Origin: Taklimakanibacter lacteus
Lineage (GTDB): Bacteria > Pseudomonadota > Alphaproteobacteria > Rhizobiales > Aestuariivirgaceae
Assembly (NCBI GenBank): GCA_003576695.1
Contig: QOZQ01000001.1
Span: 310,001 to 374,000 of the forward strand
Length of the DNA stretch: 64,000 nt
Reading direction: 5' to 3'
Shown: positions 28,065-36,171 of the stretch, piece after piece
How positions within the stretch are numbered: position 1 is the stretch's first letter
How the letters are laid out: each line of letters begins with the position of its first letter
Made by a program: the position numbers and the translations under genes
The notes under the pieces: model-generated
The model's database searches: none
The model's input: the letters and a program-made list of their open reading frames with translations, nothing else
Told to the model about the DNA's origin: nothing

Positions 28065-28853
28065 TCATGCTTCAGTATTCACGTGAAGGGCAAATCCGGA
28101 CATCTCCTGATCGCCAAGGCCGGGGCGGAGGGTCATACCCGGGATCAGATAGTCGCCGCCATTCTGCCGGCGATAGGGGATCGGCGGAGTGGTTGCGAGA
28201 GTGCGCATCCTTTCGCGCAGGCCTTCGGCCGCGGTCTCGAAACCCGACGCATCGAAGCGGTCGACCTTGTAGACCACGAAGGGCGGCAGCACGTCATAGC
28301 CCGGGTAATAGAGAATGCCGTGATTGATCGGGAACAGCAGGTCGTCGATCGGCCCGTTGACGCCGCGCGGCGTGTAATGCTCCTCCCAGCCGCCGGCGGT
28401 CACGATCAGCATGGCGCGCTTGCCGGCGAGCGTTCCCTCGCCATAGCGGTCGCCCCAGCGCCGATCGCTGTGCTCGCCGACGCCATAGGCAAAGCCATAA
28501 GCGAAGACGCGATCGACCCAGCCTTTCAGGATCGCCGGCATGGAGAACCACCAGAGCGGAAACTGCAGGATCAGGATATCGGCCCACAGGAGCTTCCCGA
28601 TTTCGGCTTTGACGTCTTCGGTGAGCGTATCGGCATCGAAAGCTGTCTTGGAGGCGGCGACCGGTATGAGCCGCGCCTGCGGGTCGAGCGACGGGAAGTC
28701 GGCCCGGTCGACCTCGGATTTCCAGCCATCGGCATAGAGATCCGACACGCGCACCTCATAGCCCTGGGATTCGAGCTCCTTGACGGCGACGTCGCGGAGC
28801 GCGCCGTTCAGCGAGCGGGGTTCGGGATGGGCAAAGACGAGCAGGACTTTCAT
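28065..28853 (-). CDS. NAD(P)H:quinone oxidoreductase-like flavodoxin-fold protein
   Basis: The 262-residue protein is of the NAD(P)H dehydrogenase (quinone)/modulator-of-drug-activity type: MKVLLVFAHPEPRSLNGAL forms the FMN/FAD phosphate-binding start, followed by QFPLWWFSMPAILKGWVDRV and TAGGWEEHYTPRGVNG. Such proteins reduce quinones or other electrophiles with two electrons. It is divergent from the LysR gene at 28945 across 91 bases, the usual arrangement for a regulator and its target. The PhyH gene follows on the same strand after 122 bases. Confidence 0.9.
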   Translation of the reverse strand: MKVLLVFAHPEPRSLNGALRDVAVKELESQGYEVRVSDLYADGWKSEVDRADFPSLDPQARLIPVAASKTAFDADTLTEDVKAEIGKLLWADILILQFPLWWFSMPAILKGWVDRVFAYGFAYGVGEHSDRRWGDRYGEGTLAGKRAMLIVTAGGWEEHYTPRGVNGPIDDLLFPINHGILYYPGYDVLPPFVVYKVDRFDASGFETAAEGLRERMRTLATTPPIPYRRQNGGDYLIPGMTLRPGLGDQEMSGFALHVNTEA

Positions 28854-28944
28854 GGGCTGGGCCTCCGGGATGGGACGGCCCCTAAGCTAGGCATGACCTG
28901 AGCAATCCACTATATGTGCATAATGAATAATATCATGCCGAAAA

Positions 28945-29871
28945 ATGGATAAATCGGGCGTCACCCTCGAGCGCCTGCGCAGCTTCGTGCGCGTCGCCGA
29001 ACGCAGCAGCCTGTCGGCAGTGGCGCGCGAGCTTGGCGTCGGGCAGTCGACCATCACGCGCCATGTGCGTGAGCTCGAGGAAGCGGTCGGCGTGCCGTTG
29101 CTCAGCCGGACGACGCGGCGCGTGACGCTGACCGAGGAGGGCAGCCGCTATTATGCCAACAGTGTGCAGATCCTGCGGCTCGTCGAGCAGGCGGGCGATG
29201 AGGCGCGCGGCACGCGCGGCGCGCCGGCGGGGACGATCCGGATCTCCTGCACGGTGGCCTTCGGGATCCGGCAGGTGACCCGGCTGATCTTCGCCTTCCA
29301 GGACCAGTATCCCGATATCGGCATCGATCTCAGCCTCTCCGATGAGCGCATCGACCTCGTGCGTGAAGGGGTCGACCTGGCCCTGCGCCTGGGGCCGCTC
29401 ACCGACAGCTCGATGAAGCTCAAGAGCCTTGGGCAAAGCCGGCGAATGCTCGTGGCGGCGCCCGACTATCTCGCGGCACGCGGGCGGCCTGTTATGCCGT
29501 CCGATCTCTCCGCCCATGAAGGAATCCGCCTGTCGAATGTCGCGGGCAGCGACATGCTCGCGCTCACCGGTCCCGATGGCGAGCGTCATATCGTGCCCTT
29601 CGGCGGACGCTTCCTGTCCGATCACGGGCTTGCCGCGCGCGAAGCCCTTGCCGCCGGGCGCGGTGTCGCGCCGGCCCATCACTGGCTGGTCGATGATCTC
29701 CTGGCCCACCGACGGCTGGAAGTGATCCTCCCCGAATACGAGCTGACGCCGGTTCCGGTGAGCATGCTGATCGTGCCCGAGCGCTCAGGCATCGCACGGG
29801 TGAGGCTATTGGTCGATTTCCTGGCCGAGGAGATCAGCCGGATTCCGGGAATCGAAAAGGCGCGAGCCTAA
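28945..29871 (+). CDS. LysR-family transcriptional regulator
   Basis: The 308-residue protein has a LysR helix-turn-helix at residues 8-65 (LERLRSFVRVAERSSLSAVA, then GQSTITRHVRELEEAVGVPL) and a typical periplasmic-binding-like effector domain. It is divergent from the quinone-reductase-like gene and probably regulates it, likely in response to a quinone or electrophile. The AT-rich intergenic sequence at 28905-28944 contains GCAT and ATGC halves that may be part of its site. Confidence 0.93.
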   Translation: MDKSGVTLERLRSFVRVAERSSLSAVARELGVGQSTITRHVRELEEAVGVPLLSRTTRRVTLTEEGSRYYANSVQILRLVEQAGDEARGTRGAPAGTIRISCTVAFGIRQVTRLIFAFQDQYPDIGIDLSLSDERIDLVREGVDLALRLGPLTDSSMKLKSLGQSRRMLVAAPDYLAARGRPVMPSDLSAHEGIRLSNVAGSDMLALTGPDGERHIVPFGGRFLSDHGLAAREALAAGRGVAPAHHWLVDDLLAHRRLEVILPEYELTPVPVSMLIVPERSGIARVRLLVDFLAEEISRIPGIEKARA

Positions 29872-29883
29872 TGCCAGCCTTTC

Positions 29884-30231
29884 TCAAGCGGCTTTGCGCT
29901 TGCGTGCGGCTGTGCCTGCCTTGCGCGCCGGTGTACGGCGTTTGCGCGGTTGATCAATAGGTGCGGCAGTCAGGCGCAGGCCCAGAGCATTGATGACTTT
30001 CAGGACGGTTGCGAATTCCGGATTGCCGTTTTCTCCGAGCGCCCGGTAGAGGCTCTCCCGGTTCAGGTGCGCTGCGCTTGCAATCTCAGCCATGCCGCGA
30101 GCACGTGCTATCAAGGAAAGCGCATCGCGCACTTCGTCGGGATCTCCGCCTTCCAGCGCCAGAGCAAGATAGTCGGCCTGGCGCCCAGGCGTATCGAGAT
30201 ATTCGGCGGCATCGAATGTCGTGGATTTCAT
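29884..30231 (-). CDS. HigA-like addiction-module antitoxin with basic tail
   Basis: The start at ATG 30231 (MKSTTFDAAEYLDTPG) overlaps the end of the toxin remnant (ATGA) and gives 115 residues. The N-terminal AAEYLDTPGRQADYLALAL and the HTH with GMAEIASAAHLNRESLYRAL are typical of the antidote family found with RelE/HigB-like toxins. The C-terminal 20 residues are unusually rich in lysine, arginine and alanine (PRKRRTPARKAGTAARKRK), longer and more basic than I expect for the family. Because its toxin is broken, it may now act only as a DNA-binding protein. Confidence 0.88.
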   Translation of the reverse strand: MKSTTFDAAEYLDTPGRQADYLALALEGGDPDEVRDALSLIARARGMAEIASAAHLNRESLYRALGENGNPEFATVLKVINALGLRLTAAPIDQPRKRRTPARKAGTAARKRKAA

Positions 30232-30377
30232 GATGTCCTTTCCTTCCAATGCCGCGCAAGCTCCTGGGCTTTCTCGATGTCTCGTTTCTGTGTTCGTTTA
30301 TCGCCACCAATCAGCAATACGACAATTTCCGAGCCGCGTCTGAGATAGTAGATTCGATATCCTGGACCGTAGTTCGG
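30228..30377 (-). pseudogene. Toxin remnant, C-terminal half of RelE/HigB-like toxin
   Basis: The minus-strand reading from 30377 to the TGA at 30228 gives 49 residues beginning PNYGPGYRIYYLRRGSE and continuing IVVLLIGGDKRTQKRDI. This is the second half of a HigB/RelE-type toxin. Two codons upstream is an in-frame TGA, there is no usable start, and the first half is not found in any frame. Just upstream is an intact-looking promoter, so about 55 codons and the start appear deleted. The stop overlaps the antitoxin start, as in intact toxin-antitoxin operons. Confidence 0.88.
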
Positions 30378-30386
30378 CGCGAGTCA

Positions 30387-30415
30387 TTTGTAGCCTATAC
30401 GCGACAGGCGGTCAA
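30387..30415 (-). promoter_or_regulatory. Promoter of the degraded toxin-antitoxin operon
   Basis: On the minus strand TTGACC (30415-30410) and TACAAA (30392-30387) are separated by exactly 17 bases, a good sigma-70 arrangement. The expected start of transcription is near 30380, immediately before the toxin remnant. The promoter thus still serves the antitoxin. Confidence 0.65.
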
Positions 30416-30419
30416 GAAT

Positions 30420-31376
30420 TCATGGACGTGTCGCGCTGGGCGACGCGCCGGTCTCGGCCTTGAAGGCGGTCGAGAAGTGGCTGGCATTGGCGAAGCCGCA
30501 AGCGATGGCGATCTCGGTGATGGTGAGGGCCGAATGGCGCAGCAATTCGCCCGCCGCCTCGATCCTGATAGTGCGATAGTGGTCGGCGAAGCTCTTATTG
30601 AGGTGACGCGCGAAGAGACGGTCGAGCTGGCGGGTCGACAGGCCGATCGACTTCGCCACCGAAGTGCGGTCCAGGGGATCGCCGAGATTGTTCTGCATGA
30701 GCTCGAGGGCGGCGATCAGGTCGCGGCGGTTGATGCGGTAGCGGTCGGCGAGCGAGGCGCGCTGCGGGCCGCCGCCGGGGTGGATTTCCGTGTGCAGGAA
30801 CCAGTCGCTTGTCCTTGTCGCGAGCTCGCTGCCGTGTTTTTCCGCGATCAAGGCATGCATCATATCGAGCGGCGCCACGCCGCCCGCGCAAGTGACGCGG
30901 TTGCGGTCGATGACATAGCGGGCGCGGGTCAACAGGAGATCGGGGAATTCCTCGGCAAAGGCCGGCGCGTGCTCCCAGTGGATGGTCATGCGATAGCCTG
31001 CCATCAATCCGGCGCGCGCCAGGATGAAGGGCCCGCCGGACACGCCGCCAATGCGCAAGCCCCGCTGCGCCAGCCGCCGCAGCCAGGCGAGGGTGGGGCG
31101 ATGGTTGAAGGTGGCGGGATTGCCACCGGCACAGACGAGTAGCAGATCGAGATGAAGGTCGTCGCCGACGCGCGCGGTGCAGGGCACGGTGGCGCCACCC
31201 GATGAGGACACGACCTGGTCCTTGTGCGAGATATGCACCCAGCGATAGAGGCTCTTGGCCGCAAAGAGATTGGCGGCGCGCAGCGGCTCGATGGCGGACG
31301 CATAGGACATGAGCGCGAAACCGGGTATGAGCAGGAAGCCGATGGTTTGCGCCTGATCGTCGGTCTTGGGAGGCAT
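30420..31376 (-). CDS. GlxA-family AraC-type regulator
   Basis: The 318-residue protein has an N-terminal DJ-1/PfpI-like amidotransferase-fold domain (about 10-190, IGFLLIPGFALMSYAS, then GGVSGGPFILARAG) and a C-terminal AraC domain (about 215-315, LDRTSVAKSIGLSTRQLDRL and ITEIAIACGFANASHFSTAF). This is the layout of GlxA, CdhR and GbdR-type regulators of quaternary amine, sarcosine and methylamine-type catabolism. It is divergent from soxBDAG across 91 bases and is the probable activator of that operon. Confidence 0.93.
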   Translation of the reverse strand: MPPKTDDQAQTIGFLLIPGFALMSYASAIEPLRAANLFAAKSLYRWVHISHKDQVVSSSGGATVPCTARVGDDLHLDLLLVCAGGNPATFNHRPTLAWLRRLAQRGLRIGGVSGGPFILARAGLMAGYRMTIHWEHAPAFAEEFPDLLLTRARYVIDRNRVTCAGGVAPLDMMHALIAEKHGSELATRTSDWFLHTEIHPGGGPQRASLADRYRINRRDLIAALELMQNNLGDPLDRTSVAKSIGLSTRQLDRLFARHLNKSFADHYRTIRIEAAGELLRHSALTITEIAIACGFANASHFSTAFKAETGASPSATRP

Positions 31377-31395
31377 GTCCTGAATTTAACAGGAT

Positions 31396-31412
31396 TTGTC
31401 TTTCTGAGACAA
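31396..31412. promoter_or_regulatory. Inverted repeat between the GlxA-type regulator and soxB
   Basis: TTGTCT at 31396 and AGACAA at 31407 flank a five-base centre, TTCTG. The dyad is followed by another GACA half (31414). It is central in the divergent promoter region and a candidate binding site of the AraC-type regulator. Confidence 0.55.
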
Positions 31413-31467
31413 GACAGCCGCGTCCCAGCTGGCACACTGCGCCATCCAACAGAGGTCAGGAAACCCC

Positions 31468-32718
31468 GTGCGCTATTCCGTCTTCTCGCTCCTCAAGAAT
31501 TCCCTTTCCGGCCACAGGAACTGGGCCCCGGCCTGGCGCGAGCCGACCCCCAAGAAGGAATATGACGTCATCATCGTGGGCGGCGGCGGCCACGGCCTTT
31601 CGACCGCCTATTACCTCGCCAAGGAGCATGGCATCACCAATGTTGCGGTGCTGGAGAAAGGCTGGCTCGGCTCCGGCAATATCGGGCGCAACACCACCAT
31701 CATCCGATCCAACTACCTGCTTCTCGGCAATAACCCGTTCTATGAATGGTCGCTGAAACTGTGGGAAGGGCTGGAGCAGGACTTCAATTTCAACGCCATG
31801 GTGTCGCAGCGCGGCGTGCTCAACCTCTTCCACTCCGATCCGCAGCGCGATGCCTATGCCAGGCGCGGCAATGCCATGCGGCTCGACGGCGTCGATTCGG
31901 AGCTGCTCGACCGCGAGGCGGTGCGCGAGATCGCCCCCTTCCTCAGCTTCGACAATGCGCGCTTCCCCATCCAGGGCGGGCTGCTGCAGCGGCGCGGCGG
32001 CACGGTGCGCCATGACGCGGTCGCCTGGGGTTATGCAAGAGGCGCCGATTCACGCGGCGTCGACATCATCCAGAATTGCGAAGTGACCGGCATACGTATC
32101 GAGAACGGCAAGGTGAAGGGCGTCGAGACCAGCAAGGGCTATATCGGCTGCAAGAAACTGGGCCTCGCGGCCGCCGGCAATACCAGCGAGGTCGCCGCCA
32201 TGGCCGGCATGAAACTGCCGATCGAGAGCCATGTGCTGCAGGCCTTCGTGTCGGAAGGTCTCAAGCCCTATATCGACAATGTCATCACCTATGGCGTCGG
32301 CCATTTCTACGTATCGCAGTCGGACAAGGGCGGCCTCGTCTTCGGCGGCGATCTCGACGGCTACAACTCCTATGCGCGGCGCGGCAACATGCCGACGGTC
32401 GAGCATGTGATCGAGGCGGGTGTCGCCATGATCCCGGGCCTCGCCCGCATCCGCGTGCTCAGGTCCTGGGGCGGCATCATGGACATGTCGATGGATGGCT
32501 CGCCCATCATCGACAAGACCCATATTGACGGGCTCTATCTCAATTGCGGCTGGTGCTATGGCGGCTTCAAGGCGACGCCGGCATCGGGCTGGTGCTTCGC
32601 CCATACGATCGCCAGGAACGAAGCGCACAAGCTCAACGCGCCCTACCGGCTCGACCGGTTCGAGCGTGGCTACATGATCGATGAAAAGGGCGTCGGCGCC
32701 ACGCCCAATCTGCACTGA
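31468..32718 (+). CDS. soxB: Sarcosine oxidase beta subunit / N-methylglutamate dehydrogenase subunit A type
   Basis: The 416-residue flavoprotein is of the DAO/SoxB family. The FAD-binding start is EYDVIIVGGGGHGLSTAYYL (about 31-50), with GSGNIGRNTTIIRSNY following. GGTVRHDAVAWGYARGA includes the histidine region that in heterotetrameric enzymes carries the covalent FMN. MDMSMDGSPIID and the cysteine-rich GLYLNCGWCYGGFKATPASG form the substrate pocket. It oxidatively demethylates an N-methyl amino acid. It is the first gene of soxBDAG, divergent from the GlxA-type regulator. Confidence 0.95.
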   Translation: MRYSVFSLLKNSLSGHRNWAPAWREPTPKKEYDVIIVGGGGHGLSTAYYLAKEHGITNVAVLEKGWLGSGNIGRNTTIIRSNYLLLGNNPFYEWSLKLWEGLEQDFNFNAMVSQRGVLNLFHSDPQRDAYARRGNAMRLDGVDSELLDREAVREIAPFLSFDNARFPIQGGLLQRRGGTVRHDAVAWGYARGADSRGVDIIQNCEVTGIRIENGKVKGVETSKGYIGCKKLGLAAAGNTSEVAAMAGMKLPIESHVLQAFVSEGLKPYIDNVITYGVGHFYVSQSDKGGLVFGGDLDGYNSYARRGNMPTVEHVIEAGVAMIPGLARIRVLRSWGGIMDMSMDGSPIIDKTHIDGLYLNCGWCYGGFKATPASGWCFAHTIARNEAHKLNAPYRLDRFERGYMIDEKGVGATPNLH

Positions 32719-32748
32719 TGGCCATGCACGCGCTCTTCGCCATTTCTT

Positions 32749-32917
32749 CTCCCTCAGCCGCGCGCAGCGCGGGGAGGGTGGCGCGCGAAAGCGCGACGGG
32801 TGGGGCGGCTCCGCGTGAGCAGTCTCGCTTGTACTTGCAAGATCACGATCGCCTCGACACCCCACCCGTCCGCGGCTTCGCCGCGGCCACCCTCCCCGCC
32901 TCCGGCGGTGGAGGGAG
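32749..32917. repeat. Palindromic dispersed element within the sox operon
   Basis: Paired arms include CTCCCTC (32749) with GAGGGAG (32911), GGGGAGGGTGGC with GCCACCCTCCCC, and ACGGGTGGGG with CCCCACCCGT. It fills most of the 223 bases between soxB and soxD; no other content was seen there. It resembles but is not identical to the elements at 16052 and 24953. Confidence 0.88.
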
Positions 32918-32941
32918 GTTCGACATCAGGAACACCCACTC

Positions 32942-33229
32942 ATGCTGATCAACTGCCCCTATTGCGGCCCGCGTCCCTCGGAGGAGTTCACCCAGCTGGG
33001 TGACGCCACGGTGCAGCGGCCGGCCTCGAACGATCCCAAGACGATGGATCAGTGGTTCGACTATGTCTATCTGCGCGACAACCCCAAGGGCCGGTTCAAG
33101 GAATACTGGCATCATGGCGGCGGCTGCCGCTCCTGGCTGGTGGTCGAGCGCGACACGCAGACGCATGAGATCTTCGGCGTCACGACGGCCAGGGATTTTG
33201 CGCAAGATCAGAAGAAGGGCAAGGTCTGA
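32942..33229 (+). CDS. soxD: Sarcosine oxidase delta subunit, zinc-binding
   Basis: The 95-residue protein has the delta-subunit zinc site: CPYCG (C5, C8), then WHHGGGC (H57 or H58 and C62). The body contains QWFDYVYLRDNPKGRFKEYW, typical of the family. It binds zinc and stabilises the complex. Its stop overlaps the soxA start by one base (TGATG). It is separated from soxB by a palindromic repeat element. Confidence 0.95.
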   Translation: MLINCPYCGPRPSEEFTQLGDATVQRPASNDPKTMDQWFDYVYLRDNPKGRFKEYWHHGGGCRSWLVVERDTQTHEIFGVTTARDFAQDQKKGKV

Positions 33230-36171
33230 TGGCCGGCTTCCGTCTCGACAAAGGCGGTCTCATCGACCGCGCGACCTCGCTCAATTTCACCTTCGACGGC
33301 AAGAGCTTCACGGGGCATGCGGGCGATACGCTGGCTTCCGCGCTCATTGCCAATGGCGTCCATCTGATGGGGCGCTCGTTCAAATATCACCGCCCGCGCG
33401 GGGTGATCGCTTCGGGTGCGGCCGAGCCCAATGCGCTGGTCGAATTGCGCGAGGGCGGACGCAAGGAAGCCAATACGCGCGCCACCGTGATCGAGCTCTA
33501 TGACGGGCTTGCGGCGCGCAGCCAGAATCGCTGGCCGTCGCTCAATTTCGACATCGGCGCCATCAATTCGCTGGCGGCTTCCGTCTTCGTCGCCGGCTTC
33601 TACTACAAGACCTTCATGTGGCCGAAGAGCTTCTGGGAGAAGATCTATGAGCCCCTGATCCGGCGCGCCGCGGGCTTAGGTGCGGCCACGCATGAGGCCG
33701 ATCCCGACAAATATGAGAAGTCCTATGGCCATTGCGATCTCCTGGTGATCGGCTCCGGTCCCGCCGGCCTCTCGGCGGCGCTGACCGCGGCGCGCGCCGG
33801 GGCGCGCGTGATCCTGCTCGATGAAGGCTCGCGCCTCGGCGGCTCGCTGCTCAGCGAGAATGAGGAGATCGCCGGCGGGAGCGGCTATGACTGGGCGCAA
33901 GCTGCGATCGCGGAGCTCGCGTCACTCGCCAATGTGACGCTGATGCCGCGCACCACCGCCTTCGGCTTCTATGACGGCAATGTCTTCGGCGCGCTGGAGC
34001 GGGTGAACGACCATGTGCTGGAGCCGTCGCCCTATGAGCCGCGGCTGCGCTACTGGAAGATCATGGCCCGCAAGGCGGTGCTGGCGGCGGGTGCCGAGGA
34101 GCGGCCGATCGTGTTCGGCGGCAATGACGTGCCGGGGGTGATGCTCGCCTCGGCCATGCGGACTTTCGCCAACCGCTATGCGGCGGCGGCCGGCAAGTCG
34201 GTTGTCGTCTTCACCAGCAATGATTCAGGCTATCGCACGGCGCGCGATCTCAAAGCCAAGGGCGTGCATGTCGAGGTGATCGTCGATTCCCGCAAGGAGG
34301 CTTCCGCCGACGCGGCCGGCATTCCGGTGCTGAAAGGCCGGACGGTCGCCGATGCGACGCCCGGCAAGATCGTTTCGGGCGTCGAGCTTTCCGACCACAT
34401 GCATATTGCCTGCGATGCGCTGGCGATGTCGGGCGGCTGGAGCCCGGTCGTCAATCTCATGTGCCACAAGGGCGCGAAACCCATCTGGAACGACAGGCTG
34501 CAGGCCTTCCTGCCGCCCGATATCGGCAGCGATTTCGTCGCCGCGGGCGCCGCCAATGGCGCGATGCTGCTCTCCGAAGCCCTGCGCGAGGGCGCCGAGA
34601 AGGCCAGCAGAGCGGTGGGCGAGCTCGGCTTCAAGACGAAGAAGGCGGCACCGCCCCCATGCCGCGACGAAGCCTATGCGGCGCAGGCGCTGTGGTGGGT
34701 GAAAGAGAGTCACGGCAAGGCCTTTGTCGACTACCAGAACGACGTGACGCCCAAGGACCTGCCGCTCGCGGCGCGCGAAGGCTACTCATCGATCGAGCTC
34801 GCCAAGCGCTACACGACCGCCGGCATGGCGACCGACCAGGGCAAGCTCGGCAATGTGAATGCGATCGCCATCCTCGCCGAAGCCGCGGGCAAGTCGATCG
34901 CCGAGATCGGCACCACGACCTTCCGGCCCTTCTACACGCCGGTGCCCTTCGCCGCCTTTGTCGGACCGTTTACCGGCCATCACTTCATGCCGGTGCGCAA
35001 GACGCCCCTGCATGACTGGGCCGAGGAGCAGGGCGCTGTCTTCGTCGAGACCGGCCTCTGGCTGCGCTCGAGCTGGTTCCCGCTGCCGCATGAGGAAGGC
35101 TGGCTCGATCCGGTCATCCGCGAAGTCAATGCGGCGCGCCAGAAGGTCGGCCTGTGCGATGTGTCGACGCTCGGCAAGATCGACGTGCAGGGGCCCGATG
35201 CGGCCGAATTCCTCAACCGGCTCTATTGCAACGGCTTCGCCCAGCTCGACGTGGGCAAGGCGCGCTATGGCCTCATGCTGCGCGAGGATGGCGTCGTCAT
35301 GGACGACGGCACCACATCGAGGCTCGCGGCCGATCATTTCTTCATGACGACGACGACCGCCAATGCGGCCAAGATCATGACGCATATGGAATTCTGCCAC
35401 CAGGCGCTGTGGCCCGAGCTCGATGTGCAATATGTGTCGGTGACCGAGCAATGGGCGCAAATGGCGGTCGCCGGCCCCAAGGCGAGGCCGACGCTGCAGA
35501 AGATCGTCGATGACGTGGTGCTCGGCGATGAGACCTTCCCCTATCTGGCGGCCAAGGAGATCTCGATCCTGGGCGGCATCACGGCGCGATTGTTCCGCAT
35601 CTCCTTCTCGGGCGAGCATGCCTATGAGCTCTCGGTGCCGGCCGACTATGGTAATCTGGTTGCTCGCGCGATCATGCAGGCAGGCGAGGAATTCGGCATC
35701 ACGCCCTATGGCATCGAGGCGCTCTCCGTCATGCGCGTCGAGAAGGGCCATGTGGCGGGCGGCGAGCTCAATGGCACGACGACCGCCGCCGATCTGGGCC
35801 TCGGGCGCATGATGTCGACCAAGAAGGACTATATCGGCCGCATGATGGCTGGCCGCGAAGGCATGGTGGCCAAGGACCGCGAGGCCGTGGTCGGCATCAG
35901 GCCGGTCGACAGGGCCGACCGCATCCGCGCCGGATCGCATCTCCTCAAGAAGAACGACAGGCCCTCGCTCGCCAATGGGCAGGGCTATATCACCTCCGTC
36001 GCCTATTCGCCGACGCTCGGCACTTGGCTGGGCCTCGCCCTCCTCAAGAACGGCCGCGAGCGCCATGGCGAGATCGTCAAGGTCTTCGACGGGATCCGCA
36101 ATATCCACATGTATGGCGAGATCTGCGATCCCATGCATTACGACAAGGAGAACAAGAAGCTCCATGCCTAA
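33229..36171 (+). CDS. soxA: Sarcosine oxidase alpha subunit / N-methylglutamate dehydrogenase subunit C type
   Basis: The 980-residue protein has the normal alpha subunit length. An N-terminal ferredoxin-like domain (NFTFDGKSFTGHAGDTLASA) is followed by an NAD-binding domain beginning DLLVIGSGPAGLSAALTAAR near residue 170. The C-terminal half (about 590-980) is a GcvT-type folate-binding domain, with DVSTLGKIDVQGPDAAEFLN and MRVEKGHVAGGELNGTTTA. It channels the methyl-derived formaldehyde to tetrahydrofolate. It overlaps soxD and soxG. Confidence 0.95.
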   Translation: MAGFRLDKGGLIDRATSLNFTFDGKSFTGHAGDTLASALIANGVHLMGRSFKYHRPRGVIASGAAEPNALVELREGGRKEANTRATVIELYDGLAARSQNRWPSLNFDIGAINSLAASVFVAGFYYKTFMWPKSFWEKIYEPLIRRAAGLGAATHEADPDKYEKSYGHCDLLVIGSGPAGLSAALTAARAGARVILLDEGSRLGGSLLSENEEIAGGSGYDWAQAAIAELASLANVTLMPRTTAFGFYDGNVFGALERVNDHVLEPSPYEPRLRYWKIMARKAVLAAGAEERPIVFGGNDVPGVMLASAMRTFANRYAAAAGKSVVVFTSNDSGYRTARDLKAKGVHVEVIVDSRKEASADAAGIPVLKGRTVADATPGKIVSGVELSDHMHIACDALAMSGGWSPVVNLMCHKGAKPIWNDRLQAFLPPDIGSDFVAAGAANGAMLLSEALREGAEKASRAVGELGFKTKKAAPPPCRDEAYAAQALWWVKESHGKAFVDYQNDVTPKDLPLAAREGYSSIELAKRYTTAGMATDQGKLGNVNAIAILAEAAGKSIAEIGTTTFRPFYTPVPFAAFVGPFTGHHFMPVRKTPLHDWAEEQGAVFVETGLWLRSSWFPLPHEEGWLDPVIREVNAARQKVGLCDVSTLGKIDVQGPDAAEFLNRLYCNGFAQLDVGKARYGLMLREDGVVMDDGTTSRLAADHFFMTTTTANAAKIMTHMEFCHQALWPELDVQYVSVTEQWAQMAVAGPKARPTLQKIVDDVVLGDETFPYLAAKEISILGGITARLFRISFSGEHAYELSVPADYGNLVARAIMQAGEEFGITPYGIEALSVMRVEKGHVAGGELNGTTTAADLGLGRMMSTKKDYIGRMMAGREGMVAKDREAVVGIRPVDRADRIRAGSHLLKKNDRPSLANGQGYITSVAYSPTLGTWLGLALLKNGRERHGEIVKVFDGIRNIHMYGEICDPMHYDKENKKLHA

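Noticed and set aside
30210-30387. ATG at 30387 as the start of a toxin
   Set aside because: It lies in the -10 box, reads in a different frame from the toxin remnant and encodes no recognisable toxin residues.
31427-31445. Sigma-54 promoter upstream of soxB
   Set aside because: TGGCAC is present at the right place but the -12 element lacks TTGC, so no match is claimed.
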